A stretch of DNA of 64,000 nucleotides from Planctomycetaceae bacterium (lineage in GTDB: Bacteria > Planctomycetota > Phycisphaerae > SM23-33): contig JBDKTA010000041.1 in assembly GCA_039680605.1 (NCBI GenBank), positions 1 to 64,000 on the forward strand, in the 5' to 3' direction. The notes beneath the pieces were generated by a model, which was not told the DNA's origin, did no database searches, and worked only from the letters and a program-made list of their open reading frames with translations. Below are positions 25,727-34,190 of the stretch, piece after piece (the stretch's first letter is position 1; every line of letters starts with the position of its first letter). The position numbers and the translations under genes are program-made.

Positions 25727-28078
25727 ATGACGACGATGCGCCATCGCCTCTCGCTCGACCAGGGTTGGAAGTTCGCGTTGGGACACGCCGCCGACGTGGA
25801 GAAAGATTTCGGCTATGGCAAGGACGGGCTGTTTCGCAAGACCGGTTGCTCGCAGGGGCCCGGCGTGCCGGACTTTGACGACGCGGCGTGGCGCAACATC
25901 GACCTGCCGCACGACTGGGCGGTCGAGCTGCCCTTCGATCCGCGTGGCGATGTCGCCCACGGGTTCAAGGCCGCCGGGTGGCAGTGCCCGGAGAACTCGG
26001 TGGGATGGTACCGCCGCGCGTTTGATCTGCCGGCCGGCGACGAGGGCTCGTGCCTGGCGATCGAGTTCGACGGGGTGTTCCGCAACTGCGTGGTCTGGTT
26101 CAACGGCCACTACATGGGCGGCAATTTCGGCGGGTACAACAGCTTCCGCATCGACGTGAGCGCCCAAACCAACTACGGCGGTCGCAATGTGCTGGCCGTC
26201 CGCGTGGACGTGTCGAAGGACGAAGGCTGGTTCTACGAAGGGGCGGGCATCTATCGCCACGTGTGGCTGAGCAAGACGGCGCCGCTGCACGTGGCGCCGC
26301 ATGGCGCGTTCGTGCGGGCCAAGGTCGGCAAGGGCGGGGCGGCGCTGACGATCCAGACCAGCGTGTGCAATTGCAGTGAGCGCGCGGCTGCGTGTCGAGT
26401 GACTTCGATCATTCTCGACCCGGCGGGCAAGACCGTCGCGAAGGTCCAGGGCTCGCTGCGCGTGGCGGCGGATGCGACGCGCGAGCTGGTGCAGAAGGCC
26501 CGCGTGGCGCGGCCGGCGCTTTGGTCGCTCGATACGCCGCAGCGTTACACGCTGGTGACGCAGGTGCGCGAGAGTTCCAAGCTGATCGACGAAACACGCA
26601 CGCCGTTTGGCATTCGCACGGTGGCGTTCTCGGCGAAAACCGGCTTTGCCCTCAACGGCAAGCGAATGAAGCTCAAGGGCGTCTGCTGCCACCAGGACCA
26701 CGCCGGCGTCGGGGCGGCGCTGCCTGACAGCCTGCAGGAGTATCGCATCCGCCGGCTCAAGGACATGGGTTGCAACGCCCTGCGCACCAGCCACAACCTG
26801 CCCACGGCCGAGCTGCTCGACGCCTGCGACCGCCTGGGCATGCTGGTGATGGACGAGACCCGCCGCATGGGGACCGACGACGACACGCTGGCCGAGCTGC
26901 GCACGATGGTGCTGCGCGACCGCAACCGCCCGTGCGTGGTGCTGTGGTCCATCGGCAACGAGGAGATGGCGATCCAGGGCACGGATGTTGGGCGGCGGAT
27001 CGCGCGGCGGATGTACCGGATCGTCAAGAGCCTCGACCCCAGCCGCGCCGTGACGCAGGCGATGAACGGCCGCTGGGGCGAGGGGTTCACGCACACCCTG
27101 GACGTGCAGGGCTGCAACTACATCAAGTGCGGCAATATCGACGCCTTCCACGAGAAGTTCCCGGCCATGCCGGTGCTGTACAGCGAGTCGGCCAGCACGC
27201 TCTGCACGCGCGGGCAGTACGCCATCGACGAAGAAAAGTGTTACGTGACGGCCTACGGGCGCGAGGTGCCAAGCTGGGGATCGAGCCCAGAGGAGATGTG
27301 GAAGCACGACGTGGCGCGCCCCTGGTGCGGCGGCGCGTTCGTCTGGACGGGCTTCGACTATCGCGGCGAGCCCACGCCGTACAATCGCTGGCCGTGCATC
27401 AACAGCCACTTCGGCATCATGGACACCTGCGGGTTCCCCAAGGACACGTTCTATTACTACAAGGCGTGGTGGGGCAGCGAGCCGCTGGTGCATATTCTGC
27501 CGCACTGGACCTGGCCCGGCCGCCAAGGGCAGGAGATCGAAGTCTGGGTACACACGAACTGCCCGGAGGTTGACCTGCTGCTCGATGGGCAATCGCTTGG
27601 CCGCCGCGGCGTCGAGCCGCAAGGGCACGCCGAGTGGAAGGTGCCGTACCGCCCGGGCAAACTCGAGGCCCGCGGCTATCGCGACGGCAAGGTGATCGCT
27701 CGCGACGCAGTCGAGACCGCCGGCGAGCCGGCCGCGATCGTTCTGATGCCCGACCGCAAAACCATGGCCGCGGATAACCGCGACGCCGTGGTGATCAACG
27801 CGGCCGTGGTCGATGGCAGGGGCCGCGTCGTCCCCGGCGCCGAGAACGAGGTCCACTTTGCAGCCACCGCCGGCGGGCGCATCATCGGCGTGGGCAACGG
27901 GAACCCATCCAGCCACGAGAGCGACAAGGCCGACAGACGCAACGCTTTCGCCGGACTGTGCCAGGTCATCGTGCAATCGACAGGGCGGGCGGGGCCTGTG
28001 ACGCTGACGGCGCAGTCGTCATCGCTCAAAGCGGCCAAAGCGGTCATCCAGGCGCGGCGCCCCGGGCTGTGCGAGTAG
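25727..28078 (+). CDS. glycoside hydrolase family 2 (beta-galactosidase-like)
   Basis: This 783-residue protein has the GH2 order: a sugar-binding jelly roll (DLPHDWAVELPF near residue 63, ENSVGWYRRAFDLP near 89), an immunoglobulin-like domain, the TIM barrel with the acid/base Glu in WSIGNEEM (near 411) and the nucleophile Glu in VLYSESAS (near 487), then C-terminal beta domains. KGVCCHQDHAGVG matches the GH2 signature. There is no signal peptide, so it is probably cytoplasmic. The ATG at 25727 follows TGGAGAAACGATC. The exact substrate (galactoside or another beta-glycoside) is not set by sequence alone. Confidence 0.9.
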   Translation: MTTMRHRLSLDQGWKFALGHAADVEKDFGYGKDGLFRKTGCSQGPGVPDFDDAAWRNIDLPHDWAVELPFDPRGDVAHGFKAAGWQCPENSVGWYRRAFDLPAGDEGSCLAIEFDGVFRNCVVWFNGHYMGGNFGGYNSFRIDVSAQTNYGGRNVLAVRVDVSKDEGWFYEGAGIYRHVWLSKTAPLHVAPHGAFVRAKVGKGGAALTIQTSVCNCSERAAACRVTSIILDPAGKTVAKVQGSLRVAADATRELVQKARVARPALWSLDTPQRYTLVTQVRESSKLIDETRTPFGIRTVAFSAKTGFALNGKRMKLKGVCCHQDHAGVGAALPDSLQEYRIRRLKDMGCNALRTSHNLPTAELLDACDRLGMLVMDETRRMGTDDDTLAELRTMVLRDRNRPCVVLWSIGNEEMAIQGTDVGRRIARRMYRIVKSLDPSRAVTQAMNGRWGEGFTHTLDVQGCNYIKCGNIDAFHEKFPAMPVLYSESASTLCTRGQYAIDEEKCYVTAYGREVPSWGSSPEEMWKHDVARPWCGGAFVWTGFDYRGEPTPYNRWPCINSHFGIMDTCGFPKDTFYYYKAWWGSEPLVHILPHWTWPGRQGQEIEVWVHTNCPEVDLLLDGQSLGRRGVEPQGHAEWKVPYRPGKLEARGYRDGKVIARDAVETAGEPAAIVLMPDRKTMAADNRDAVVINAAVVDGRGRVVPGAENEVHFAATAGGRIIGVGNGNPSSHESDKADRRNAFAGLCQVIVQSTGRAGPVTLTAQSSSLKAAKAVIQARRPGLCE

Positions 28079-28124
28079 TCATCCCCCTTCTGCAAGGGCT
28101 ATGATGTTGTAGGAGGGGACAGTC

Positions 28125-29657
28125 ATGAAGCTCGCACCAGTTGCCGCGTTCGTCGCCGGTCTCGTTGCCTTGGCAGGTTTCGCTATCGCGCAGCCGCCTC
28201 CTCCGCCGGTCGAGCAGCCGGTCGTGCTGACCCGGGGACCGGTGCATGAGGCGTTTGCAGAACCCGTTTCGCTGCGCCCTCAGGCGGGCCTGATCGTTCC
28301 CAATCAGCCGCCACCGAGCATCGAGGAAATTCCGCCGCTGGACCGTCCTCAAGGTCCGGGGTTCGTCTGGATTCCGGGCTACTGGAACTGGGACACTGAC
28401 CGCAACGACTTTATCTGGGTCAGTGCCTGCTGGCGACAGAGCCCGCCCAACCGTTATTGGGTGCCGGGCTACTGGGCGCCGGTGTACGATCCCAAGGAAG
28501 CCGCCCGCGGGGGCGTGAACATCGGCGTGGGCGGTATCGGCGTCCGCGTCGGCGGGGGAAGGGTGGACGTGCAGATCGGGCGCGGCCTGGGCGTCCATGT
28601 CGGCGACCGCGAAGCCCCCGCCCCGGCCGGTTGGGAGTGGATCAGCGGATTCTGGGCGTCGCTGAGCGATCAGGTGATCGAGTATCTTCCTGCCCCGCCG
28701 CCTCCGTTCGACCTGCAAGCGCCCGGGCGGGCGCCGGCTGCCGACGCGGTGTGGGTGCCGGGGATCTGGCGCTGGGAGCAGGGCCGTTACGTGCGTCGGG
28801 GAGGCTATTGGCTTCGGCAGCAGCGTGACTGGGTCTGGGTTCCCTCGCACTACAACTGGACGCCGCGCGGGTACGTCTTTACCGAGGGATATTGGGACTA
28901 TCCGCTGCAGCGCCGCGGCGTGCTGTTCGCGCCGGTATATTTCCCCCAGGCCCTCTACCGGCAACGGCAGTACAGCTACTCGCCGAGCATCGCGATCGAT
29001 CTGGGGGCGATGTCGGCGAACCTGTTCGCCTCTCCTCGATACCGGCACTACTACTTCGGCGACTACTACGCCGACGCCTACACGCGCCAGGGCATCTACC
29101 CGCTGTTCCAGAGCGACCGCTACCCCACGTGGTACGACCCGATCTACGTCTATGACCGATGGCGCTACGAAAGTGCCGACCGTCGCTGGCGCGAGCACCG
29201 GCGGGAGCTTTACGAGCGCCGCCGCGGCGAAAAGGACCTGCGCCCCCCGCGGACGTATCGCGATCTGGAAAACAGCGTCGGGCGCATGCCGCCCGACCAG
29301 CGAAGGGAGATGGAACTGGCCAAGCCCCTGGGGACCGTTATCGCCGAGCGGGACACGGCCTTGAAGTACGGGCAGATGAAGCCTGAAGATCGCCGCAGGA
29401 TTCTCAGCGGCGCCGACGAGGCGCGGAAGCTCCGTGAAGAACGCGGAAGATGGGAGGCTCCTCGCGAGGGCGCCACAGGCACATCGAGCACGCCTCCGGA
29501 TGCCCGAGAGGCGAAGGATACGCCCGAGTACGTGCATCCGCGCAGCGTGGGGGCAACGCAGCCCGAGCGAGTCAAGATCGTGCCGCCGCGGGCGACCGCA
29601 GGGTCGTCGGCTGAGCCCCCGCCTCCGCCCAATCCTGCCGGAGAACATGGGCGCTGA
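28125..29657 (+). CDS. exported YXWGXW-repeat protein
   Basis: This 510-residue protein has a signal peptide (VAAFVAGLVALAGFAIAQ) and then several Trp/Tyr/Gly repeats of the YXWGXW kind: FVWIPGYWNWD, RYWVPGYWAPV, WEWISGFWA, AVWVPGIWRWE and WVWVPSHYNW. A Gly/Val-rich stretch lies near 125-165. The second half is Tyr- and Arg-rich and ends in a charged, proline-rich tail. The family is common in planctomycetes and its role is unknown; a cell-envelope structural role is inference. The start follows GTAGGAGGGG, a very strong ribosome site. The gene ends just before the hairpin at 29665-29695. Confidence 0.85.
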   Translation: MKLAPVAAFVAGLVALAGFAIAQPPPPPVEQPVVLTRGPVHEAFAEPVSLRPQAGLIVPNQPPPSIEEIPPLDRPQGPGFVWIPGYWNWDTDRNDFIWVSACWRQSPPNRYWVPGYWAPVYDPKEAARGGVNIGVGGIGVRVGGGRVDVQIGRGLGVHVGDREAPAPAGWEWISGFWASLSDQVIEYLPAPPPPFDLQAPGRAPAADAVWVPGIWRWEQGRYVRRGGYWLRQQRDWVWVPSHYNWTPRGYVFTEGYWDYPLQRRGVLFAPVYFPQALYRQRQYSYSPSIAIDLGAMSANLFASPRYRHYYFGDYYADAYTRQGIYPLFQSDRYPTWYDPIYVYDRWRYESADRRWREHRRELYERRRGEKDLRPPRTYRDLENSVGRMPPDQRREMELAKPLGTVIAERDTALKYGQMKPEDRRRILSGADEARKLREERGRWEAPREGATGTSSTPPDAREAKDTPEYVHPRSVGATQPERVKIVPPRATAGSSAEPPPPPNPAGEHGR

Positions 29658-29695
29658 ATAAAAAGCCAGCGCCGCGGGGTGTCCGCGGCGCTGGC
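29658..29695 (-). terminator. Rho-independent terminator of the cold-shock gene
   Basis: A perfect 13-bp stem (GCCAGCGCCGCGG) with a 5-nt loop at 29665-29695. On the minus strand it is followed by TTTTTAT, giving a classic terminator about 30 nt after the cold-shock gene stop. On the plus strand it may also slow readthrough from the YXWGXW gene. Confidence 0.85.
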
Positions 29696-29726
29696 TGGAA
29701 ATTCAACTTGTCGGCGTCAGCGAGGG

Positions 29727-29927
29727 TTAGCTCAGCTTGACGTTGACGGCCTTGGGGCCCTTGGAGCCTTCTTCGACCTCGAACTCGACGCCCTGTCCTT
29801 CGTCCAGGGTCTTGAACCCTTCGCCGACGATGTCGTTGTAGTGAACGAAGACATCCTTGCCATCTTCAGTGGTGATGAATCCATAGCCCTTGGTGTTGTT
29901 GAACCACTTTACTGTGCCGCTTGCCAT
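29727..29927 (-). CDS. cold-shock domain protein
   Basis: This 66-residue protein is a single cold-shock domain that binds single-stranded RNA and DNA. It has RNP1 KGYGFITTE (residues 13-21) and RNP2 VFVHY (26-30), both intact, and the usual start GTVKWFN. An AAGGAG ribosome site precedes the ATG. A likely promoter lies about 210 nt upstream, leaving a long leader as in classic cspA genes. A DEAD-box helicase gene is next upstream on the same strand, a pairing that suits RNA unwinding in the cold. Confidence 0.95.
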   Translation of the reverse strand: MASGTVKWFNNTKGYGFITTEDGKDVFVHYNDIVGEGFKTLDEGQGVEFEVEEGSKGPKAVNVKLS

Positions 29928-30295
29928 CGAAAAACTCCTTCAGAAAACTAGACACGCCGTCCCTGCATTCCCGTGTCATGGGGTGCAAGGCGCTGGGGTT
30001 CCGGCCACCGAGGCCGGTGATTCTTGTAATGACGTGCCAACACGTGAATCGATCTACTCGCTACCCGGACCCCACCCGGGTCTCTTCCGGCGGCGGCGGG
30101 AAACGCTTCCAGCCCCGGACCGGAACTTCTGTCGGCGACATTGTCGACACTGCCGCGCGGGCTGTCAACACCCTATTGCCCGAATTTTTAGCGGAGGTTC
30201 GCTTGGTTTCACGGCTAGCCCGGATATTTCACCGCGGAGGTCGCAGAGACCGCAGAGGCATTTTGAATGAAAAGACTTACAGAGAATTACGGAAG
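29928..30295 (-). other. long leader and repeat region upstream of the cold-shock gene
   Basis: This 368-nt gap has no coding region I support. The half nearer the cold-shock gene would be transcribed as a leader of about 205 nt. The far part carries a copy of repeat F (30229-30262, CCGCGGAGGTCGCAGAGACC). Confidence 0.6.
30140..30168 (-). promoter_or_regulatory. predicted promoter of the cold-shock gene
   Basis: On the minus strand TTGACA (30163-30168, perfect) is followed by a 17-nt spacer and GACAAT (30140-30145, 4 of 6). The start codon would then lie about 205 nt downstream of the transcription start. Confidence 0.5.
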
Positions 30296-31519
30296 CTAAC
30301 GGCGACGTCGAACGGGACGGCGGTTGGGGCGGCGCAGGGCGACGGCGCGCATGGCGGCCGGGCCTGAGGCAGCGCCGGCGGGGGGCTGCGAGGGCGTGAA
30401 GCCTTCGATGATGCGGCCGGGCAGTTCGCGGTTGATGAGGATCTCGATCTGAGTCAGTTCGCGGCCCTTGTCGGGGGTGACGAACGTGAAGGCTTTTCCC
30501 GCGGCGCCCATGCGGGCGGTTCGGCCGACGCGGTGAACGTAGACTTCCGGATCGTCGGGCAACTCGTAGTTGATCACGTGTGAGATGTCGTCGACGTCGA
30601 TGCCGCGGCTGGCCAGGTCCGTGGCGACCAGCACGTGCAGCTCGCCCTCGCGGAATCGTTTCATGACCTTGTCGCGGTCGCGCTGCTCGAGATCGCCGTG
30701 GATCTCGCGGGCATTGACGCCTTCCTCTCGCAGCAGGTGGGCCACCTTGGCCGCGTCGCGCTTGGTGCGGGTGAACACCAGCGCCAGGCTGGGCTTTTCG
30801 ACTTTCAGCAGGTGTACCAGCAGGCGTTTCTTGTCCTCGGGCGCCACACTGACGTAGCATTGATCGATCTGGTCGACCGTCAGCTTGTCCGGCGCGCAGA
30901 ACACCTCCACCGGGTGACGCATGTACTGCCGCGCCAGGCGGTTGATCTCCTCGTGGATGGTGGCCGAGACGAAAATCGTCTGGCGCTGCGTGGCGGCGTG
31001 CGAGAGAATGTGCCGCACATCCTCGCGAAAGCCGATGTCCAGCATGCGGTCCACTTCGTCCAGCACCACAAACGACACGTGCTCCAGGCTCAGCAGCCGC
31101 CGCTGCATCATGTCCATCACGCGCCCGGGCGTTCCGACGACGATGCTCGCGCCGGCTTTGAGGTCCTGCACCTGAGTCTTCATCCGAGCGCCGCCGTAGA
31201 CGGTGGCGATCTTGTGCTCGCCGAAGCGCCCCAGCAGGCGCATTTCTCCCGCCACCTGCGCCGCCAGCTCGCGCGTCGGCGCCAGGATCAGACAGCGTAC
31301 GCCGTGACCGCCCTGGAGATTCTGCAGAATGGGCAGCCCGAAGGCCGCCGTCTTGCCCGTGCCGGTCTGCGCCTGGCCGAGGATGTCCTGCCCGGCCAGC
31401 GCCGGCGGGATGAGCTTGATCTGGATCTCCGTCGGTGTGGTCCAGCCCATGTGTTCCAAGGCCTGAAGCCTGGGCCCGTTGAGCCCCAGGGCGGCAAATG
31501 CGCCGGTGTCTGTCGTCAT
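30296..31519 (-). CDS. DEAD-box ATP-dependent RNA helicase
   Basis: This 407-residue helicase has all the usual motifs: the Q motif (GWTTPTEIQ), motif I AQTGTGKT, Ia PTRELA, motif II as LDEVD (the DEAD variant DEVD), motif III SAT, motif V DLASRGIDVDD and motif VI HRVGRTARMG. A short basic tail (RRPNRRPVRRRR) probably helps bind RNA. It sits upstream of the cold-shock gene on the same strand with 368 nt between them. Family members such as RhlE and CsdA act in ribosome assembly and RNA turnover, and the length fits the RhlE group. Which one it is cannot be fixed by eye. Confidence 0.93.
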   Translation of the reverse strand: MTTDTGAFAALGLNGPRLQALEHMGWTTPTEIQIKLIPPALAGQDILGQAQTGTGKTAAFGLPILQNLQGGHGVRCLILAPTRELAAQVAGEMRLLGRFGEHKIATVYGGARMKTQVQDLKAGASIVVGTPGRVMDMMQRRLLSLEHVSFVVLDEVDRMLDIGFREDVRHILSHAATQRQTIFVSATIHEEINRLARQYMRHPVEVFCAPDKLTVDQIDQCYVSVAPEDKKRLLVHLLKVEKPSLALVFTRTKRDAAKVAHLLREEGVNAREIHGDLEQRDRDKVMKRFREGELHVLVATDLASRGIDVDDISHVINYELPDDPEVYVHRVGRTARMGAAGKAFTFVTPDKGRELTQIEILINRELPGRIIEGFTPSQPPAGAASGPAAMRAVALRRPNRRPVRRRR

Positions 31520-31630
31520 GTCATCGCCTCGATTTTGTATGATACTATCAAGGCACGCGGCGATTTGCCAGCAGCTATCAAATCAAGCTTTCAGCTATCA
31601 GCCTTCAGTCATCATCCAAAGCGTGCTCTC

Positions 31631-32344
31631 TCACTTGCTCAAGGGGTCGGTCCAACTGATCCCGTCGGAACCGTACAGGCACAAGTGGGCTCCCCAGTCG
31701 CCTTCGAGACCCGGGGCGCCGCAATCGGCCGAGACGGGCTCGCTCGTGACCGACCGGGCCGACAGGTCGAACATCAGGAAGTTCAGCGTGCTGGCATGGC
31801 GGTCGCGGGGGAAGGTCGCCGTCTGGGCGACTTCGCCGAGGTCTTCGCCGTTGCGATAGCAGCCCCACTCGCTTTCGCCGAAGAGAATCGTGTTGGCTTC
31901 GTCGGGGTGACCGTAGTTGCGGCTGAAGGCTTTGGGCGTGTTGTGGTCCACCCAGTAGTTCATGGCATAGCTGGAGCGAAAGACTGTCGCGTCGGCGTCG
32001 ATCGATCCGCCGGCGCCGGCGCCGCACATGACGTTGGCTGTCGCGTCGCCGGGACAGACCAGAGCGTTGGAGGTGTACAGCGACGCCAGCGGCGAGACCT
32101 CGTACCACTTGGTGGTGCTATCCTTGTACGAACCGGGCAGGTACATCTTGTCGCTGCGGTAATTCGTGATCCCGTCGCTGATCACCCGGATGCGGTTGAG
32201 GCATCCGGCCACCATCGACTGCTGGCGGACATACATGAATGAAGGCACCAGGATGCCCACCAGGACGGCAATGATGGCGATGACGACAAGCAGTTCGACC
32301 ATCGTAAAGCCTCGGTCAGCGGATTGGGCAGGAGATTGTCGCAC
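31631..32344 (-). CDS. prepilin-type N-terminal cleavage protein
   Basis: This 237-residue protein has the type IV prepilin/pseudopilin leader GFTMVELLVVIAIIAVLVG (residues 12-30), cut after Gly12 by a prepilin peptidase. A soluble domain with several Cys follows. The late block RHASTLNFLMFDLSARSVT matches the H-x9-D region seen in many planctomycete pseudopilin-like proteins. Planctomycete genomes carry many such proteins whose partners and export role are unclear. No pilus assembly gene is in this window. The next gene upstream is the radical SAM protein, with a 156-nt structured element between them. Confidence 0.85.
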   Translation of the reverse strand: MRQSPAQSADRGFTMVELLVVIAIIAVLVGILVPSFMYVRQQSMVAGCLNRIRVISDGITNYRSDKMYLPGSYKDSTTKWYEVSPLASLYTSNALVCPGDATANVMCGAGAGGSIDADATVFRSSYAMNYWVDHNTPKAFSRNYGHPDEANTILFGESEWGCYRNGEDLGEVAQTATFPRDRHASTLNFLMFDLSARSVTSEPVSADCGAPGLEGDWGAHLCLYGSDGISWTDPLSK

Positions 32345-32448
32345 GGCGGGCTCCCTTCGGGGTGTGGTTGTGCGGAGTCTTCCACAGGTATTCTAGAGCC
32401 CGGCCCTGCCGCGGTCAACTGCGCGCCGCAGTAATGCTTTTGCCATGC

Positions 32449-32604
32449 GGGAAAAGTCGCGGCGGAGGCACCAAGTATTCATCAAAGCCGTTGTGTGGCT
32501 TTGATGAGTACTTGCGCTGGATAGGGCACACGGCACCAAATGAAGAAGTAATTTCACACCACGAAATTACTTCTTCATTCAGTGCCTCGGCCGCGACTTT
32601 TCCC
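32449..32604. repeat. 156-nt three-stem palindromic element
   Basis: Outer arms of 23 nt (32449-32471 and 32582-32604; 22 of 23 pair; left arm starts GGGAAAAGTCGCGGC) enclose two hairpins. Hairpin 1 (32472-32514) has an 18-bp stem with loop GTTGTGT. Hairpin 2 (32539-32579) has a perfect 17-bp stem with loop ACACCAC. The two loops are complementary at 6 of 7 positions. The right arm supplies the last nine codons and the stop of the radical SAM gene. No second copy is seen in this window. Confidence 0.85.
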
Positions 32605-34032
32605 CCATAACTGAGGGCATGCGCGCCGGATGCGGTTGGCGATCCGGGCCGGCAAGGACAGCGCCGGCATGGCGCGGCAGATCCGCCGCCGGCGGCGAAA
32701 GACCTCGGCCGCGTCGAAATCCGCCGTCTCGATGGGCACCGTGGCGTTGGTGCTCAAGAGCCGCGGGCTGGCGGCGAAATCGGCGAACTCGCTCGAGACG
32801 ATGATCCCCTCCGACAGGCACCGCTCCAGCAACCGCGTGCCCGGATACGGCTGGGCGATGTTCACGCAGGGGATGATCCGCCGGCTGAGCTTGCGGATCC
32901 GCCGCAGGTATGCCAGCGACCGCTCGAACCGCTGGGCCGTTTCGCCGGGATAGCCCACGATGACGAAGACCACGATCTGCCGCACCCCCGCGGTGGTCAG
33001 CAGTCGCAGGGCCTCGTACGCGCGGCCGGGGTCGAGCCGCTTGTTCATGATCTCCAGCATCTCGCCGTCGCCGTGTTCCAGCGCGACGCTCAGGGACGTG
33101 CAGTTGGAGCGTGCGATAAGCCCGGCCAGCGGCGCGTCGATCGTATCGATGCGGATTCCGTTAGGCGCCCGCCAGGCCAGCGGTCCGTGGCGCTGTCCCA
33201 GACGGATGAACCCTTCGAGGACTTCGCAGGCGCGCGAGGCGTCGAGGGTGAAGTTGTCGTCCTCGATCTCCAACTCGCGGACCCGGTGCCTGGACATGAG
33301 GTAGTCTACGTCGTCCACGACCCGCTCGGCGCTCATCGCCCGCCATCGCCGCCCGCACACCGGATGTACGCTGCAGAACTCGCAGTCAAACGGACAGCCG
33401 CGAGAAGTGATGATCGATGCGACCCTCCGCCCGCGGGCCGCCCGCGGAGAGAACTCGAAATACGCCTCCAGGTGCGGGATGTCGTCGTCGACGCGCGGAA
33501 GCAGGTCCAGGTCTTCTGCCGCTACGGCCGAGACGTACCGCTGAGGCGGCGCAAGGGGGCGGGTGTAGACGCCGGCGATTTGCTCCAGGGCGGCCCCGCC
33601 GGCGATGGCGGACATCACGCCCTCACCCTCGCCGACGACGATAGCGTGGGCTCCCGCCCGCAGGGCCAGGTCCGGCTGGGTCGAGGGATAGACCCCGCCC
33701 AGGATGACGCGGGCTCGCGGCAGGCGCTCGATGGCGGCAGCGACGAGGCGGTGACCCACGTGGGCCAACTGGCTGAAGGGCACCGAGACGCCCACCAGGT
33801 CCGTATCGCTGCGGAGTTGGGCGACGATCTGCCCGATCGGCTGACCGACCAGCACGCCGCCGGCGAAGGGCTCGCTGTGATCGATCCCGCCGGCGAGGGC
33901 GTCGATGAACTGCACGCGATGTGAGCGGGCCTTGAGCGAGGCGCTGATGCTGCGCAGCCCCAGGCAGTGCGACAGGGCGATCTCCTGGCGGCAGGGGAAC
34001 AGGAACGGCGGATTGATCAGGGCGATATTCAT
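32575..34032 (-). CDS. B12-binding-domain radical SAM protein
   Basis: This 485-residue protein begins with a cobalamin-binding-like Rossmann domain (MNIALINPPFLFP, then VILGGVYPSTQPDLALRAGA and IVVGEGEG), followed by a radical SAM core with CPFDCEFCS near residues 211-219. Relatives methylate or rearrange lipids, antibiotics and other carbon centres, and the target here is unknown. The gene is divergent from feoB with 158 nt between start codons, so it may share the palindromic operator there. The last nine residues (GKSRGRGTE) and the stop come from the right arm of the 156-nt palindromic element. Confidence 0.88.
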   Translation of the reverse strand: MNIALINPPFLFPCRQEIALSHCLGLRSISASLKARSHRVQFIDALAGGIDHSEPFAGGVLVGQPIGQIVAQLRSDTDLVGVSVPFSQLAHVGHRLVAAAIERLPRARVILGGVYPSTQPDLALRAGAHAIVVGEGEGVMSAIAGGAALEQIAGVYTRPLAPPQRYVSAVAAEDLDLLPRVDDDIPHLEAYFEFSPRAARGRRVASIITSRGCPFDCEFCSVHPVCGRRWRAMSAERVVDDVDYLMSRHRVRELEIEDDNFTLDASRACEVLEGFIRLGQRHGPLAWRAPNGIRIDTIDAPLAGLIARSNCTSLSVALEHGDGEMLEIMNKRLDPGRAYEALRLLTTAGVRQIVVFVIVGYPGETAQRFERSLAYLRRIRKLSRRIIPCVNIAQPYPGTRLLERCLSEGIIVSSEFADFAASPRLLSTNATVPIETADFDAAEVFRRRRRICRAMPALSLPARIANRIRRACPQLWGKSRGRGTE

Positions 34033-34157
34033 TCCGGCACGATAGACAGATGCAGTCCGTCTTCGGCAAGGGCATCCATGCCTGCGGCGAAAGGGGCTGC
34101 TGAAGTTTTATCGGAATTTTCGAGAAATGGGGCATATTGTTTGTTAAAAGATATATT

Positions 34158-34173
34158 GTTCACATAGGTGAAC
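34158..34173. promoter_or_regulatory. predicted metal-regulator operator upstream of feoB
   Basis: A perfect inverted repeat GTTCAC-ATAG-GTGAAC directly follows an AT-rich TATATT box (34152-34157) that can serve as -10. It lies 17 nt before the feoB start and in the divergent gap shared with the radical SAM gene. The nearby DtxR-type regulator (36583-37248) is the natural candidate to bind it. Confidence 0.6.
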
Positions 34174-34190
34174 TTTGACTGGAGCATACT

